The translations under genes and the position numbers were made by a program. Below are positions 10,438-24,000 of a stretch of DNA of 64,000 nucleotides, in pieces. Each line of letters starts with the position of its first letter. Within the stretch, counting starts at the first letter, position 1. Source of the DNA: Sthenelais limicola (taxonomy: Eukaryota > Annelida > Polychaeta > Phyllodocida > Sigalionidae); NCBI GenBank assembly GCA_942159475.1, contig OW804094.1, positions 131,860,755-131,924,754 on the forward strand. The letters run 5' to 3'. The notes under the pieces are model-generated. The model had not been told where the DNA came from. It saw only the letters and a list, made by a program, of their open reading frames with translations, and searched no databases.

Positions 10438-13400
10438 CCACAACTACCACCATGTACTAAGACAGGTCGCGTCTCAATAGTGTATTTTTGCCACCATTGT
10501 TTTACTTTGCGTGTATCAGCACTAACAAAAATAATGGCATAATACGGCGTTTCATTTAGTCAATATTCGAATCATACTTGGGTCTTCCCCATCAAAAAAG
10601 TAATGTGTATTGGCTCTGCCTCCCAATGAACTGCGTGGATTATTTTTTTCTCTGCAGTTCTTCATTCACAGAACTCAATCCATTTTATGCTTCGCTAGGC
10701 TTTAATGGCTTATTTTGATCTTGTGTGGAAGACAAAGCAGATGATAAGAACTCCTAAGCCAACATACGGTTCACAAGCTCTGGAAAGGTCCCTCGGATCG
10801 TTAATTGGTGTGGGTAGTTAACCTTTTACCCCCCACACACCTCACCCACTTGTATAAACTCCCCAGCCACTCTACACCCTGGCATTGTATTCAAATTACA
10901 GCGTCTTATATGTTGTGTTTGTTCATGCCTTACAAAATAACACCCAAGCTAAATAAATCCGGCAATTACATCCAAGCCCTGTAACACCACATTCAAGCCA
11001 TATGCCTTGCGCTACATAGCATTCCCTTATTGGACAGCAACGCTTGTTTTGATAGTAGTCCTTTGATTTTTTTTGTAAAACTTTAAGGGATGGTAAAGCA
11101 ATGTTTTTATGTGTGGAGAGAAACCGGACACATTACTCCGTGATTGAGTTGAATTTATATCAGTGTATAAAGAAAGGACTTGATTCAAATCGAATGGAAC
11201 CCTTTCGCATTATATAGAAGTTCTATTGATAATTCTTATTCTTTTGGTATGAATTGGTTTTGGAAAAACATGTAATAATAAAAGGACTTTGCACAGTGTT
11301 AGCTTGTTGACCAGCCTAGTATGGAATGGGAGGGAATGTTATTTTATTGCGTAGAAACATCCTGTTAATTTACCTGTATTGGTGTACATGACTATGTGTC
11401 CAATATCATAGGTTGTTTTCAACCACGGCACTTACGTAATGGTCGCGTATTGCTTTAATAAGCAGGGTTTCATATGTATGGCATTATAGCTTATGTCGGT
11501 GTATTAATTTTGAATGTAATGTGAATGTCGACCTTCAGCATTCTCTAGTGACGTGGTCATGGTTGTCATTTCCTCTATACATGCACCGACGCAGAAAATA
11601 CTGGCAATAGCTTAATTCTATATAACGCCACCAGAAATTACGGAGGGTTATACTACTCTAACTCAGTCCACCCTCATTCCATCTTAGGGCTTGTCCTCTG
11701 TAGACCCGCTTTATCGAGATAGTACATATTATGACACTGACAGGATTCAGTATAATGTCCAATCTACATCATGAATGTACACGAGGTTGCATCAGATAGA
11801 ATCCATCTTTTGTATCCTTGATGATTTGGTACATTAACCAAATTCGTTGGTATGATCCTCAAATGAAACCAGTAAAAAAAGCATTATGTTTAGGAAAAAT
11901 ATAGATCATGAATGATCAAGGTTTGCCCATTGTAAAATATTCTTTTATTTAGAGTAATTTTCTTTTTCCTCAATATTTGTGGGATCACTCGCGTTGGCGG
12001 ACTGATGCCTTGCGTTTTAAGCGTTGCTTTTGATAGCATGTATCAAATGCCTGGTTCTTATAGGATCGATCTCTTGGGTATATTCTTATCTCACGTGGGA
12101 GTGGGCTATTTTAGTGATCACTGTGCAGTATTCAGTAGATATTGTTCAGCGGAAGAGAGTCCTTCTTCACCAGGAAATAGGTTATTTTATACCGAGCACG
12201 AGTTCTCTACATTAACCTAATTTTTTACCCATTATTTGATGTAAAATATTACCCGCCGGGGAAAAGGAGAAGAAAGTACTTTGAAAAACAGAAGGTAAAT
12301 GTTTTCTTTAATCGTGATATTAGTTCTATATATATGTATAATACCTATGTGGTACCTCATCTTTGCAGATGACCCCTTCATTGCACAAAAGGTCATTTGG
12401 AGACACAGCTAACACAGCTAAATTCGCTGCAATCCCTCGAGTTGCCTCGAAAAAAACCATAAAAAATCATAGTTTTAATTCATTCTCCCTACTGCTTAAC
12501 AGTAAGTCTCTCAAAATTCTATAATTTAGCTAATTTAGTACATGAGGCATGACATTGCAATGTCATGATTGTAATCATGTACTTCACTCTTTATAATGAA
12601 ACTAAGTACATGCTTATAAATACATGTACAGACTTTTGGTATTTAGATCTTATCTTATGTTCATTTGTTGTTTCGGTGATCTTCGATACGAACGCGCTAC
12701 ACAACAACTCACTCGCTGATATAATGTCACTAGATTTACTATTCTGAGGGTTGAGTGAATAATGCTTGGCTTTTCAATAATGAAAATAACGATTGATTCA
12801 AATGTATTAGATCTGATCATCGATTGGGGCGACAAAATCACCGTGGACGTGTGTAGCATGGTAATGACATGGATTTTCCCCCGGTTTAGTTGCTATTACC
12901 TGGACCCATTTACATTTGTATTCTGCAATTTAATCAACAAATTGCAGTCGATAGATATGTACATTATATGCAGACTATACAGGTACTCGTGGATAGAACT
13001 TTGATTTATAGAAAACATTGTAATTGAATGGGGCAGGTTGGGATATCCCCTTTCGAGTGAAATAAGCGAGCCTATTGCCTGGTTCACTGGACGTCTGTGG
13101 GTTTGATTACCTCTGGATTTAAATATTTGGAAATCTTTTTTAAGCCAGCGATTATTTTTCATGTTATGTTTTTGCATTCGTGGAATCCTTTTTACAAAGA
13201 GGTGGGCCCTAGGCTAGCAGTGTAGTGATAAATATTCTTATCTTGTGTATTTTATTAAAGAAAAACTGAAAACACTAGAATTTTGGGATTGTAAGGTTTG
13301 ATTATTTTGTCGTGTCATATGTCCTTCTGTGTATGAGTCGTGTATTGTTTGACCAACCGCTCCAGTGGGGAAGAAGACGCTATGGAAAGTTCGCCCTGGG

Positions 13401-16400
13401 CGTCGATTTTACCACATACATAGTACATAATGCACATGACACTGCTTTTCTTCACTCTAGAACCATCCTGTGACTGGGACAGGCTGGGAGATTGAATTGA
13501 CTTCTCAGTGTTAGTTTGAAACAAAGACTGGGGCAATGTAGGAATAATGCAGGGTCTTGTTGGCCCTCGGTGTTAGGTGAAATAGGCCCTCACGAGTCAC
13601 TGCGTGTGAGTGTTGGAGGACCACATTTTTAACCCTCTCAACAACATGCTGCACGTTTTGACGCTGGACCATGTGGGCAAGTTCAGTCATGTGTCTGGCA
13701 AGCTAGGGCTCTCCCCAAGTATATCCGACCTGCACAAAGTAGTGGCATAACCTTTTGGAAAATCAGAAAAAAAAATGCATTAAAGTTTATCTACGTGTAT
13801 GTTTTGGTTTATTTATAGGCGAGCTTCTTCCACAAAGAGAGCTTTACCATTACTCCTCACCTACCCAGATTCAAAGGACCTGTATTTATAAGCGCGCTTC
13901 AGTGTATGTTTAACACTTTGGAGACGCCTTTCTGTACAGCAAACGAATGTTCGGGCAGTTCTTATTGATTGGAAGCTTTGGGAAATATTTATATTTCCTT
14001 TGTTACGGATAGCAGGGTTTGGCCACTGTCTGTCTCTTTTCAGTCCATCTGTGAAGCTCAAATGTGGATCTTAAAGCAGGTTTTAATTCCCAGCCCAAGA
14101 GAGGTTTGCAGAGTGGTCAGGGCCCGCCTGTGGGTATAGTCGTACAGGGCTCTCCCCAAACTGGCGTTGCCTCCCTCCAGTCTTCTGGCTGAGTGCAGCC
14201 CACACTGACTAGCCACAGGCACAGATAAAGCCTGTTTCCCAGTCCTCACCTCTCGTTCGAACTACAATGAATGGCTCTTTTCAGGAGATATAATATTATT
14301 CGAGGTTCTGCATCAGTTAGTTTGTTATATTTGTCGCGTTTTAACCTGTAGAAGCTATCCACCATTTACAGAGGAAATATTAGGATCGTGACGGTACATC
14401 AGTGTCACTTTCCTATTCATTTATGCCCAGCACGTGTGTCTAAATGCCATGATGATATTTTGTCTAATACGCGGAAATAATGAGTCTGCCTTGTAGCCAG
14501 TTTCATGTTTACCACCCAAATGGCCATTAAAATAAAAAGGGCAATTAATGATACATTTCTCCCATTTTTTTTGTCTTGGTAATTTGATGATCGCTGATCT
14601 GCCCATAAAAACCCCGAGGAAAGCTGACCCTTTTGACAGTATAGGGGGTAGCATGTGATTTAATGCGTTATTGTCCTTGCATGGGGTCCGCGAAGTAGAA
14701 AACCATGAAACCCACGAAACTTAACTCTAAAGGGGAATAGGACTTTTAAACTTAGTTCTAAATTGTCACGATAGTTCTATATTATCATTCTTGATGGTTA
14801 TTCGTTAGGACCCGAGACATGTAGATGTTTGTTAGGGGAACCCGTACATTTCCTACGTGCAAATTTGCCATTAAGTGTACATGAATATGTAGTCCTGATA
14901 TCACGACAGAGCCGGAAATTTCGATAATGCAGCTATGCGTTCACTCAAAGGTCTATGTAACTTTTGATAGCGCATTGACGACGTGGGCTGGAGCTGAGAG
15001 GTCAAGCTATACCGCATTAGGAGTGTTAGATTCAGTTGTAAATCTTGTGAGCACATGAACAATCCTTATCCTCATTCGACGATTGCCATGTCTGGCTCAG
15101 TAAGCGATAACGATCTCAAACAGTTATTTATACACGGCGATGCAACCTCATCTTGTGTTTAAAATTAAAATTAATCTCAAACATTTAGTTAATACTTGTT
15201 CAATAAATTCCGATATTATAGCAGTTACTAAGTGTTCTTAATACAACTGACATAATATTTATAACTATAAGTCCATCTGATTATATCACGATACACGTTG
15301 TGTTGTTCCCCCACTGGCTAGTATTATTGATGGTGCAATAATCTTGTGTTTTCTGCTCCGGGTACATATGACCTTTTACTGGGCCGATGGGCCGATGGGC
15401 TGGTGGAAAATGTGGATGTTTATATTGATCGTGCCCTGTGTAATCTCTCCAATCCTATTCCCCCTGGGTTTAGCATTCCATATGCATTAACCCATTGTAT
15501 CATCAGCATGTAACATACAGTCACACATTTTTATCACACTGAGTATACATATATATGTGGAGTTCAAGGGAATCATGTTCACCATCAGTATTCATCGTGT
15601 TTGAACTCGGTGTTGGTATGTGGGAGAATGCTTGGGGGAAATAACAAACTCCCCTATAGCCTCCGCTCTAGAGGCAAGCTTGGATCCCAGTCCTCCTCCC
15701 CCTTCTCCTGTTCTCCCTCCAGTGGAAATGCCCGCCTCGCAAACAGGGCAGGCTGGAAGAAGGCAGGATGACCTCCAGGTGTTTGGCCCTGATAGGCCCT
15801 GCTTGTTTCATAGAACAGGCCTCTCCTACAGACACCCTTTTAGCATTGATATTCTTGTATCTGCAAGTAAAGGAAACTATCTTAAGTGGCCAGACTGATC
15901 CCTATTATTCACCCCATTTTGTTGTATAAATGTTTTCTTGGGAGCTCGGTATCATTTCATATTCAGGCAAGGATAAAGTATAAAAAAGGGAAGATCCACT
16001 AAGCTCCTCTGGAGTGCAAAATGGACATTTTATCTCTGCTCCCTTAGGCTGCCCAGATGCCCAGAAAATCCCCAGTAATGCCCTGGTTTAAGTAATCTCG
16101 AGACTAGACTTGAAAATGCAACCACATTAGATTTCTGGGTGACAATCCAGGGTAGAATCTCAGGTAGAATAGACCTTTGAGGCGGTCGCTAACATCTTAA
16201 GAATTATCCACGCCTTGTCAGTCATGATAATTTCATGCGACGCCCGGACATGCATCCTAATAATTACCCACGCAAAGAAATGTTTATTAGTTAAACCATT
16301 AAGTTAATTAAACCTGCATTGGAACTAATATATATTTAGTTGCTAGTTCATTCAGGGTCGCTGGTCCATATCCCGAATAGTCAATGAGTTGGGTGACCTA

Positions 16401-19400
16401 CTTTAATGACCTCTGGAGGCGGCGTCAGGCCTAGGTTCTCCGGGTACTCCATCACGTCCTATTACTCTGTGTGTGTATATAGTGGTGCTCCTACCTCCTC
16501 CCTCTTCCTCTCTGTTATCACCCCTGATTCATGAGACCACAATACTAATCAAACATGATTCAAAACTAGCATTAATGACCATATTTAGAATTCTTCCCAC
16601 CGTATATCACGCTCGTTACTTCACCCTTAATTCATATCGGTGCCAATGCCTATTAATATTAAAGTACAACTGTTCATAATGGCTTGCCACACCCTCCGTT
16701 GTTATTTTGAGCTTAGGGAAATAGGAGTTCGGAGCTAGCTGTATTCTAGTACCTGTAAACGCCCGTTTCGCTCTTCTTGCCTTTCTCTGTGCAATCTTTT
16801 TCGTCAACCGTCATTTGTCTTATGAATGTGGAGGTAATTCTTAGTTAGATCATTTAAGTAGGCGAGTAGGGGAAACTTATTCAATGTCCCTTTCGGACCT
16901 TCTACTAGGGGACGTTTTCCTTAATCCGCTTAAGTGTCCTTTTAGAGTGCGAGAACCTAGGCTAAGTACCATTTGTTTTAGCCTGACAGATACCCTCTTG
17001 AGTAATACGTCTTAGATTTTCCATGGTCACGCGTCCAAAAAACATAAATAAATAGGGTCTATAAATTCTCATCATCAGAAAACCAAGGACGATATTTCAC
17101 GCATCTATATTTAATTTTGCTTTGCTATATATATAATATCATATTTCTGCGCGTCAGGGGAATGGTAGAAAGCTGGTTTTTGCGTTCCCATATCTGATGG
17201 CAGATATGGTAGAGTGACTATTTATAAAGCAGATGTCACGCTCTGTATGTTATCTCTGAGGTTGTGCGTGCCCAGTCTTGAATCTGGTGTGTCTATATAA
17301 ATAGAGATAAGGCATGAAACTGGGTTTAAAACCTATAATCGGCTTCAGTACTTATTTCCTGTGAGATAGGTGTGAATGGCAAATTATTTATGCACAAGAA
17401 ATAATTTGGTCGCTGTTATTGAGATTAGTAACTGTTGTATGCTCTGAGTGAAAACAACATGGCCTTGATTTCTTTTTGTAGATCTATGGCACATCCAGGA
17501 ACTCTTTATTTGGTTCATTAGTCAAGATGTTATTGTACTTGTCCAGGCTGTTTTGCTTTCGATATATAAAAGAAATGTTCATCTAATTTGCCTTGGAAAT
17601 ATCATAGTTCATTACATAGCTGCATATTCGTCCAGGGTGCCTGGGAAAGCAAATCCTTTTACATTTCCAAGTAGATTGTAAATGTTCAAATTATTGCCAG
17701 AAAAAAAATACCCCCTTCGATTCTGATGCCCCACCGGAGCGCCCTCTATTTTATTGCAATATTTCTGTAGATTGTATTCCATGCAACCAATCAATACATC
17801 TAAAAGAGAGAATGCTGACTCAAATGACGATTCTATAATTTCGAATAGAGCATTCTAAACGGTGATTTGACTTGTACCATTCTACCAGTAAATAACTACA
17901 TTCACTTTGAGGCAGTGGTCTCTCTACCATTGCTCTGGGTGATTGCCCTGACTATTGATGAATGTACGAATCACTCAAGGCTGAACATGATTAGTGATTG
18001 CCTATGGTCGAATATGAAGCAATCGATCCTATTACCTGGTCCACACAAACGGTGCAAATAATAGAAACTACAATCCTGCTCAATTAAGGACCATTCATAA
18101 GCAGAGCCATCACATGTTGACTGAAAGTGACCCCTTACATGCTGCCTCCTCCCGAGTCATGTTACATGTTAGTACATGATGCAACTAGCATGTTGCCTGT
18201 ACTGTTGTATAGCCACGCACTGCAACAACCACCGTGTGTTTAAACTTTGGCCATTTCTATCTGAAAACTGAGTGCCTCCCATTATTTATCACCGCTTACT
18301 CGCCCGCTAGTTTCCCTTTGTTGTTATTGTTTCTTTCTCTACTAGCTGCTCTGTTAGATTGGTTTGTATGAGGAGGAAGGGGGTGAGTGAACAGGGTTGG
18401 TTGGCTATTTTTGGTCATGTTTGATGATATATTTCACTGTCGTCTACAGTTTAGGTAAAAAGCGCATTGAATACAGGAGGCAGTGCGCCGCGAGGTGGTG
18501 GTGGTGGTGGTAAGTATTTGATCAGTGTGACTGTATCACTACCATTGATGTAAGAGTGATCAGGCGTCTGCTTTCCTGAATGTATCCTCTCCGTCAACAG
18601 CTGATATATGAAGATAGAACGTCACTGACAGGTAAAATAACCTACAGGAGAGAGAAAGAGAGAGTCAGCAACGCTAGGTTTCTGGACGTCCTCTGGAAAC
18701 CTCTGTTCTTCCTCTCGTACTAAAGGAAGCTCTCGCTTTCATTTTTTTTTCGCTTTTCCTCCTGAAAGGCTAGAGGAAATATTGGTTATAAATGTTAATT
18801 GACGCGTTGTACCTGTCTCTCTATTTTATATCTGAGCGCAAAGTACACACAACAAGTCAATTAAAGATTGATCGTTGGTTGGCTATATTCCTTTTCCACC
18901 TCTGATCGTCTGTGTTTTTATTGCAGCCTAGACAAAACGCCGTCATGATTGTATAGATTATAGTTTGTTATTGATCATAGTATGTGGGCGTGTGCCAGTT
19001 TTACTGTTTAGCAAACTTCTGAAATAAAGATCGAGAAAAGGGGCTGAGTATATAAAACTACAACCGTACTCGGGTGCATGCTTAAGTTTGTCAGCGTCTG
19101 AATGATTGTTTGAAGTTGGTGATCCAGATTACGACTAGTCTATTTTAAGTCAAGTCAACGAGCACGAAGCGACGAGCAAACAAAAGTCAGGTGTGGCTAA
19201 TTTGTCCAGTTATAGAATAGGCCCAGCTAGGCATCCGAGTGACAGTGATTAAGCTTATTACTCGATCCCGTCCTCTCTTGGCTTTCTGAATTGAAACAAT
19301 AAACTTATAAGGCGACATTCATTGACCAGATTCTGGTTACGTCGGCCAGACATCACATTATGATTTTTATCTATAGGAGGAATCGATGAAGACATAATAC

Positions 19401-19550
19401 ACTGGAAATCTTACAGCTGTTTATCACATCCCTTACTATAGGTAGCCTTAGTACATGTTAGAACAGGGCATTTTGCAAAGGCTAAATTTTGTTAATAGTT
19501 ATTTGATGGCTCTGGACTTCGAAACCACTACCGAGCCTGGTATTTAACAC

Positions 19551-19556
19551 CAGGTT
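19551..19556. repeat. Left target-site duplication CAGGTT
   Basis: CAGGTT directly precedes the CAGGGTTGTCC terminus of the transposon and is repeated exactly at 21605-21610 after the right terminus. Confidence 0.7.
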
Positions 19557-20092
19557 CAGGGTTGTCCGTAACGTCCGGCTACCGGCCGTTTTTGGCCGGT
19601 TACTGCCCCTGTCACGGCCGGTTACTCTGAGGAAAATTTAAAAAAAAAAAAAAAAATTTTTTTTTTTTTTTTTTTTTTTAAATTGTAAAAATCGCATTCG
19701 ATCGTCGAACTAATTATATGAATTATTTAAAAATGCAACAGATACCAAGGAAAAAATCTCTCAATTCTGGCACCCACTTGAGATTGTGGAAAACTGTGGT
19801 TCCAAAGTAAATATAAATTGTATTAAGCTGAAGGAGGAGTAACAATTTTTTCAAACTTCATCTTGAATAAAACCTGGTTGACAAAAAGCTTTAAAAAAAC
19901 CCAGGATGCTACAATATTATTTTATATTTTAGGTAACCTTTCTCTGTTGTTTCTTATAAATCTCTCCAAACATAGCTGGCATACGGTTTCGTCCTCACTG
20001 ATTAAAAAAAAATGTGTGTCTACTGTCCTATTTTAAAAAATATTATTAGCACTAGAAGATGACTTAAAGTATGCTTTTTGTAAGTCATCCGA

Positions 20093-20200
20093 CAGGGTTC
20101 CTGCAGTCAGTAATTTTGATTTTGGGGTTCTATGGACCTTAAAAATCAGTAATTTTCAAAGTGCATCAGTAAAAAGTCAATTTTATATAAACTCGCCAGC
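20093..20200 (+). mobile_element. Diverged copy of the CAGGGTTCC MITE family, left part
   Basis: CAGGGTTCCTGCAGTCAGTAA begins a segment that follows the nested MITE at 20632 almost word for word: AATTTTGATTTTGGGG, GGACCTTAAAAATCAGTAATTTTCA, and repeated AGTAAAAAGTCA. The right end was not found, so the copy seems truncated or badly decayed. Confidence 0.5.
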
Positions 20201-20302
20201 TAAAAATAACTAATTCAAGTATGTGGTGAATTAAAAACATTGTACAAGCTAGTTAAAACATCTTATCTCATATCATTCTGTTAGTTTTCCTACAAATTTT
20301 TA

Positions 20303-20527
20303 GAACCTGATTCTGTAAAATGTGCTTAAATTACAGTCATTAAAAGGTAAATATATTCATCTAAAATGCACCCGAATGCTCCATTCTAAGAGTATGTTTT
20401 TCAAAAATTCCTGAACCTGATTCTGAAAAATATGCTTTAAGCTGACAGGTGCTAAAAGGTAAATATACTCATCTAAAATGCAGCAGAATGCTCCATTTCA
20501 CGAGTATATAGTTAAAAATTCCCCCAG
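20303..20527 (+). repeat. Two tandem copies of a unit of about 110 bp
   Basis: Copies start with GAACCTGATTCTG at 20303 and 20413. Each contains AAAAGGTAAATATA, TCATCTAAAATGCA, AATGCTCCATT and AGTATAT/GTATG in the same order. They lie inside the transposon. Confidence 0.7.
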
Positions 20528-20631
20528 ACCCCTCAGGTGGGCTTGGATCACAAATTCCCACCACTCTGACAAAGAATCCTGGTTAGAACACTTTTGGGGT
20601 TTTACTTAAAAATGATAGATACTAACAAATA

Positions 20632-21088
20632 CAGGGTTCCCGCGGGTCTTAAAAAGTCATGAATTCTGAGTTTGGGTTTTTAAGGGCCTTAAAAGTCATT
20701 AATTTTCACTGTGAGTCATTAAAAAGTCATGAAAAACTATCTGAGCTGGACAATATTTAACCCCCAAAAATGCTGAAAATGCAACGGAGAGCAAAGAAAA
20801 CCCTCTGGCTTCTGGGGCCCTAGGCGGGCCCCAGACCCCACGCCCAATGGCTGGGATAGTGTCCCGCAAGCCTGACTAAAAAAGTTGGCATCTCTGTCAA
20901 AGGAGTCAGAACCAAAATAAATTGTGTTCTGTGTAAATAAGTTCAACTATATCGTTTGTGTCATTTCATGGTCATAAAATTATCGGCTAACATGACTTCA
21001 TTTGGTCATTAAAAAGTCATTAAAAGCTGGGGGAATTGGTCATTAAAAGTCATGAAAAATGATGTGCTCTGGGGCCGCGGGAACCCTG
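20632..21088. mobile_element. Nested 457-bp MITE with CAGGGTTCCCGCGG termini
   Basis: Left end CAGGGTTCCCGCGG and right end CCGCGGGAACCCTG are exact complements over 14 bases. A 5-bp direct repeat AAATA flanks the element (20627-20631 and 21089-21093). The subterminal parts on both sides are rich in TTAAAAAGTCAT and TCATTAAAAGTCATGAA words. It lacks coding capacity. As far as I recall, repeats opening with this GGGTTCCCGCGG word are widespread in aquatic animal genomes. It inserted into the older 19557-21604 element. Confidence 0.8.
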
Positions 21089-24000
21089 AAATAGGTTCTG
21101 TTATGGGCTATATAGCATACACAAAAGCTAGACAACTTCATAGTATTTTAGAAATTGATTGAAAATATCCCTAATTTGTACAGTGAGCATCTTCTTGCAC
21201 AGTTGAAAAATGGCCTGTTTATTTCACACAAATGGCCCTAAGCCTGATGTCCTGAAAAAGTATCTTGCACTGGCTACTGAGAATGATGTGAAAAATATCT
21301 TGGAGAGTGAGTGATGGTTGCTTAATTGGAAATAAGAATGTGTCCAAGTTTTATTTATTATTTCCATTCAAAAACCCTACAAGTCATGGACTTCAAAGTT
21401 GACCAAATATACTGCTCAAAATGCACCAGATTGCACCATTTTGTCACAATGTTTTCAAAATTTTCGTGGGGGTGGCCCCCCAGACCCCCCCAGCGGGAGG
21501 GGGTGTCCCCCTCCCACACCCTCCCCCTGCATGGCCTCTGGCCATGCAGAGCCGCTTACTCCACCAATTAAAGGCAGTTACTCTCCAATTTCGGGACAAC
21601 CCTGCAGGTTGGCCCTCTCATTTAATCATGGCACTGTTAAGAGTTGCCTTTATTTCATGTTAAAACCAATGTGTTTTATGATTAAATCTTTCAAACACCA
21701 TTTCATTTAAACTGAATTAAATTATGATTTTTGGACGTGGTTTGAGTTTAATCTATTTCTAGCTGCTGCCGGTGTGAGTATATTATCTTGCGCATATAGG
21801 TATTTGGAGGAAGTAATCTCTGTATAATAAAGTGAAGACCCGAGCGTTCATTTGAGTACATCATGTATGAAATTGAGGCTACTACATTTAAGTGGTTGAT
21901 ATTAATCTTCCTTCCGAATGATTTATTGCAAAAAAGGATCTTTTAAAAATGCAAGTATCAGAAGTTGATTTGACTGTAGACGGTTCTACTCTATCAAGTG
22001 GAGTGGGTGTACTTGGCAATGGTCCATGTGTCTCTGTGGATCTGGTTCGGTCAGTCGTATTGCAGGGGTCTTGCTGTGCTGGGAAAACAGACCTTATTTT
22101 CTACCTTTCTCTGGTGGCATAGTGTGTTTCGTATCGGCCTGGGCAACTGTCTCAATCGCTGCTCTATACAGTACGTATATAGGCTTTCATGGATCCAGCT
22201 GTTTCGTCTAAACAAATATTGTGGCTTACTGCCAGTTGAAAGGTCCGGTGGATTCTATTCTATATTTGGGTTCAATTAGGCAGTGTCTTTCGTCTGGGCT
22301 ACCATGTATTATACGGGGAAAGCGTTAGTTTGTTGGTCTGAGAAAATGTATTGACATGCTTCATTAAATGAAAACATTTATTACAGCACGGCTATAAGTT
22401 TTTTCTATGTCTAATTGTTGTCACCTACACTAGAATCCCCATGCCAGAAAAAGTCGCAGTTTACATGCTATTATTCGATCTGTTCTCCTATTATCGAGAT
22501 TGATCATATGATATGTTATGTATCAAGATTTCATCTATACATGCGATACTGGATATCGTATTACGGAGATTTACTCATCGCGTATTACTGTGTAAGTAAT
22601 TCCAATCTGAGTAATATCCATTAAATGTTAAATGTGTTTTTTATTGATACTCTACAGATAATGCATGGTTGTGAATACTGATATATTAGCTTATCATATT
22701 TCCCCTAAACTTTCCATTAAATCCCCCTTGACTACTCGGAAGTGTGGTAGTTGAGAACTTCCTGGTGTTCTCACATTGTACGCACCCTTTCCAATATTAT
22801 AATATTAGTAATAGTCAGCGATTTTTTCCCGGTCGACTCTAAATTGAATGAGTGGTCTGTGTCAGACACTGGGGAAGTAAAACGGACTCGATACTGATCC
22901 AACTATAGACATTTCATTGGAACACCTATTACCGTTGTCAGGAATATTATAACCAAATATTCAGCTATCTATACATGTATAATATATGTTATCTAGAGGT
23001 TATCTGGTTCCTAGATAAGAAAGTAAGTACAGGTATTGCTTTCATAATATTTGACAAAAACTGAATGAGCGAAAAAAAAACCAGTACACAGAGTGAGCTC
23101 AGCATATAAGACATGGTCAGTAGTAGCGCCTGACTCAGGATTATGTAGGACTCAATAATCAGGATGTAAAGCCTTACGTCAAGTGAGTACTGTAACTCCA
23201 TTCACCAGTGAGACTTACCTTGGTCGGCCCTTCAGCTGCATGGGGCCTCTTCATTCATACCTTGTTTCCCCCTCCCCACATCAATTTAAAGATGAGTCCC
23301 AATTGTGCATCGATCTGCATGTTCCATTAATCTGTGAATGGATATATGTGTGGGTGTGGGTGGGCTAGTATTCATATCTTGACCTCGATATGATTGCACA
23401 CGTTTATTCTCATCTTGTAGAATATTGATGTATTCGTTAGTCGAAACATGGAATAATGTAGCTTACCCTTATTATGTACTCTACCTATTAATAAACACCA
23501 ATGATATTTCTGTTGATCACGTTTATGGGCTGCCATATATATGCCTATCAAAATTGTCCGTCATTGATCAGATGTATTCTTTCAATCATGCTGCCATTAA
23601 GAACATCTCCCCGTTGTGTATATTCAGATTCCTTTTCATTAAATACATGTTAGGTAAGATTATTTATAAATACCGCTATGTGTTTGGATTAAAAAACAAC
23701 TCTTTCTTTTCATTCTTCAACTTCATCACCTATAGTGCCTGAAGTATGTGACCTTTTGTTTTCGATCACCTCCTCCATTAAAAATGAGTAGCTGGTTGTG
23801 ATAAAGGGGATCAATAATTGATCAGAAAGCAATTAAGCCGTCCGTGAAAAGTTAATATTCACTGAGTTGACAGGAACCACACGATTTCGAGCCCAGAGGG
23901 ACGGGAACTCGTCGATAGGGATTTTTGGTCCCCTGAATGGAATGTTCCTGGTGGATGATGGTAACGAGAAGGGACATTGACATCTTCTTCCCGAAGGGAT

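Larger units (their letters stand above)
19557..21604. mobile_element. Non-autonomous DNA transposon, about 2.05 kb, hAT-like
   Basis: The left end CAGGGTTGTCC is the exact complement of the right end GGACAACCCTG (11 bases), and both ends are flanked by a 6-bp direct repeat CAGGTT. Inside are GGCCGG-rich subterminal sequence (19575-19625), an A/T homopolymer (about 19640-19680), two tandem copies of a unit of about 110 bp (20303-20527), a nested MITE (20632-21088), and a C-rich block (21470-21535). The CAG...CTG ends and short target duplication fit the hAT superfamily, some groups of which make 5- or 6-bp duplications; family assignment is inferred. No transposase frame remains. It lies within the long probable intron. 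Confidence 0.75.
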
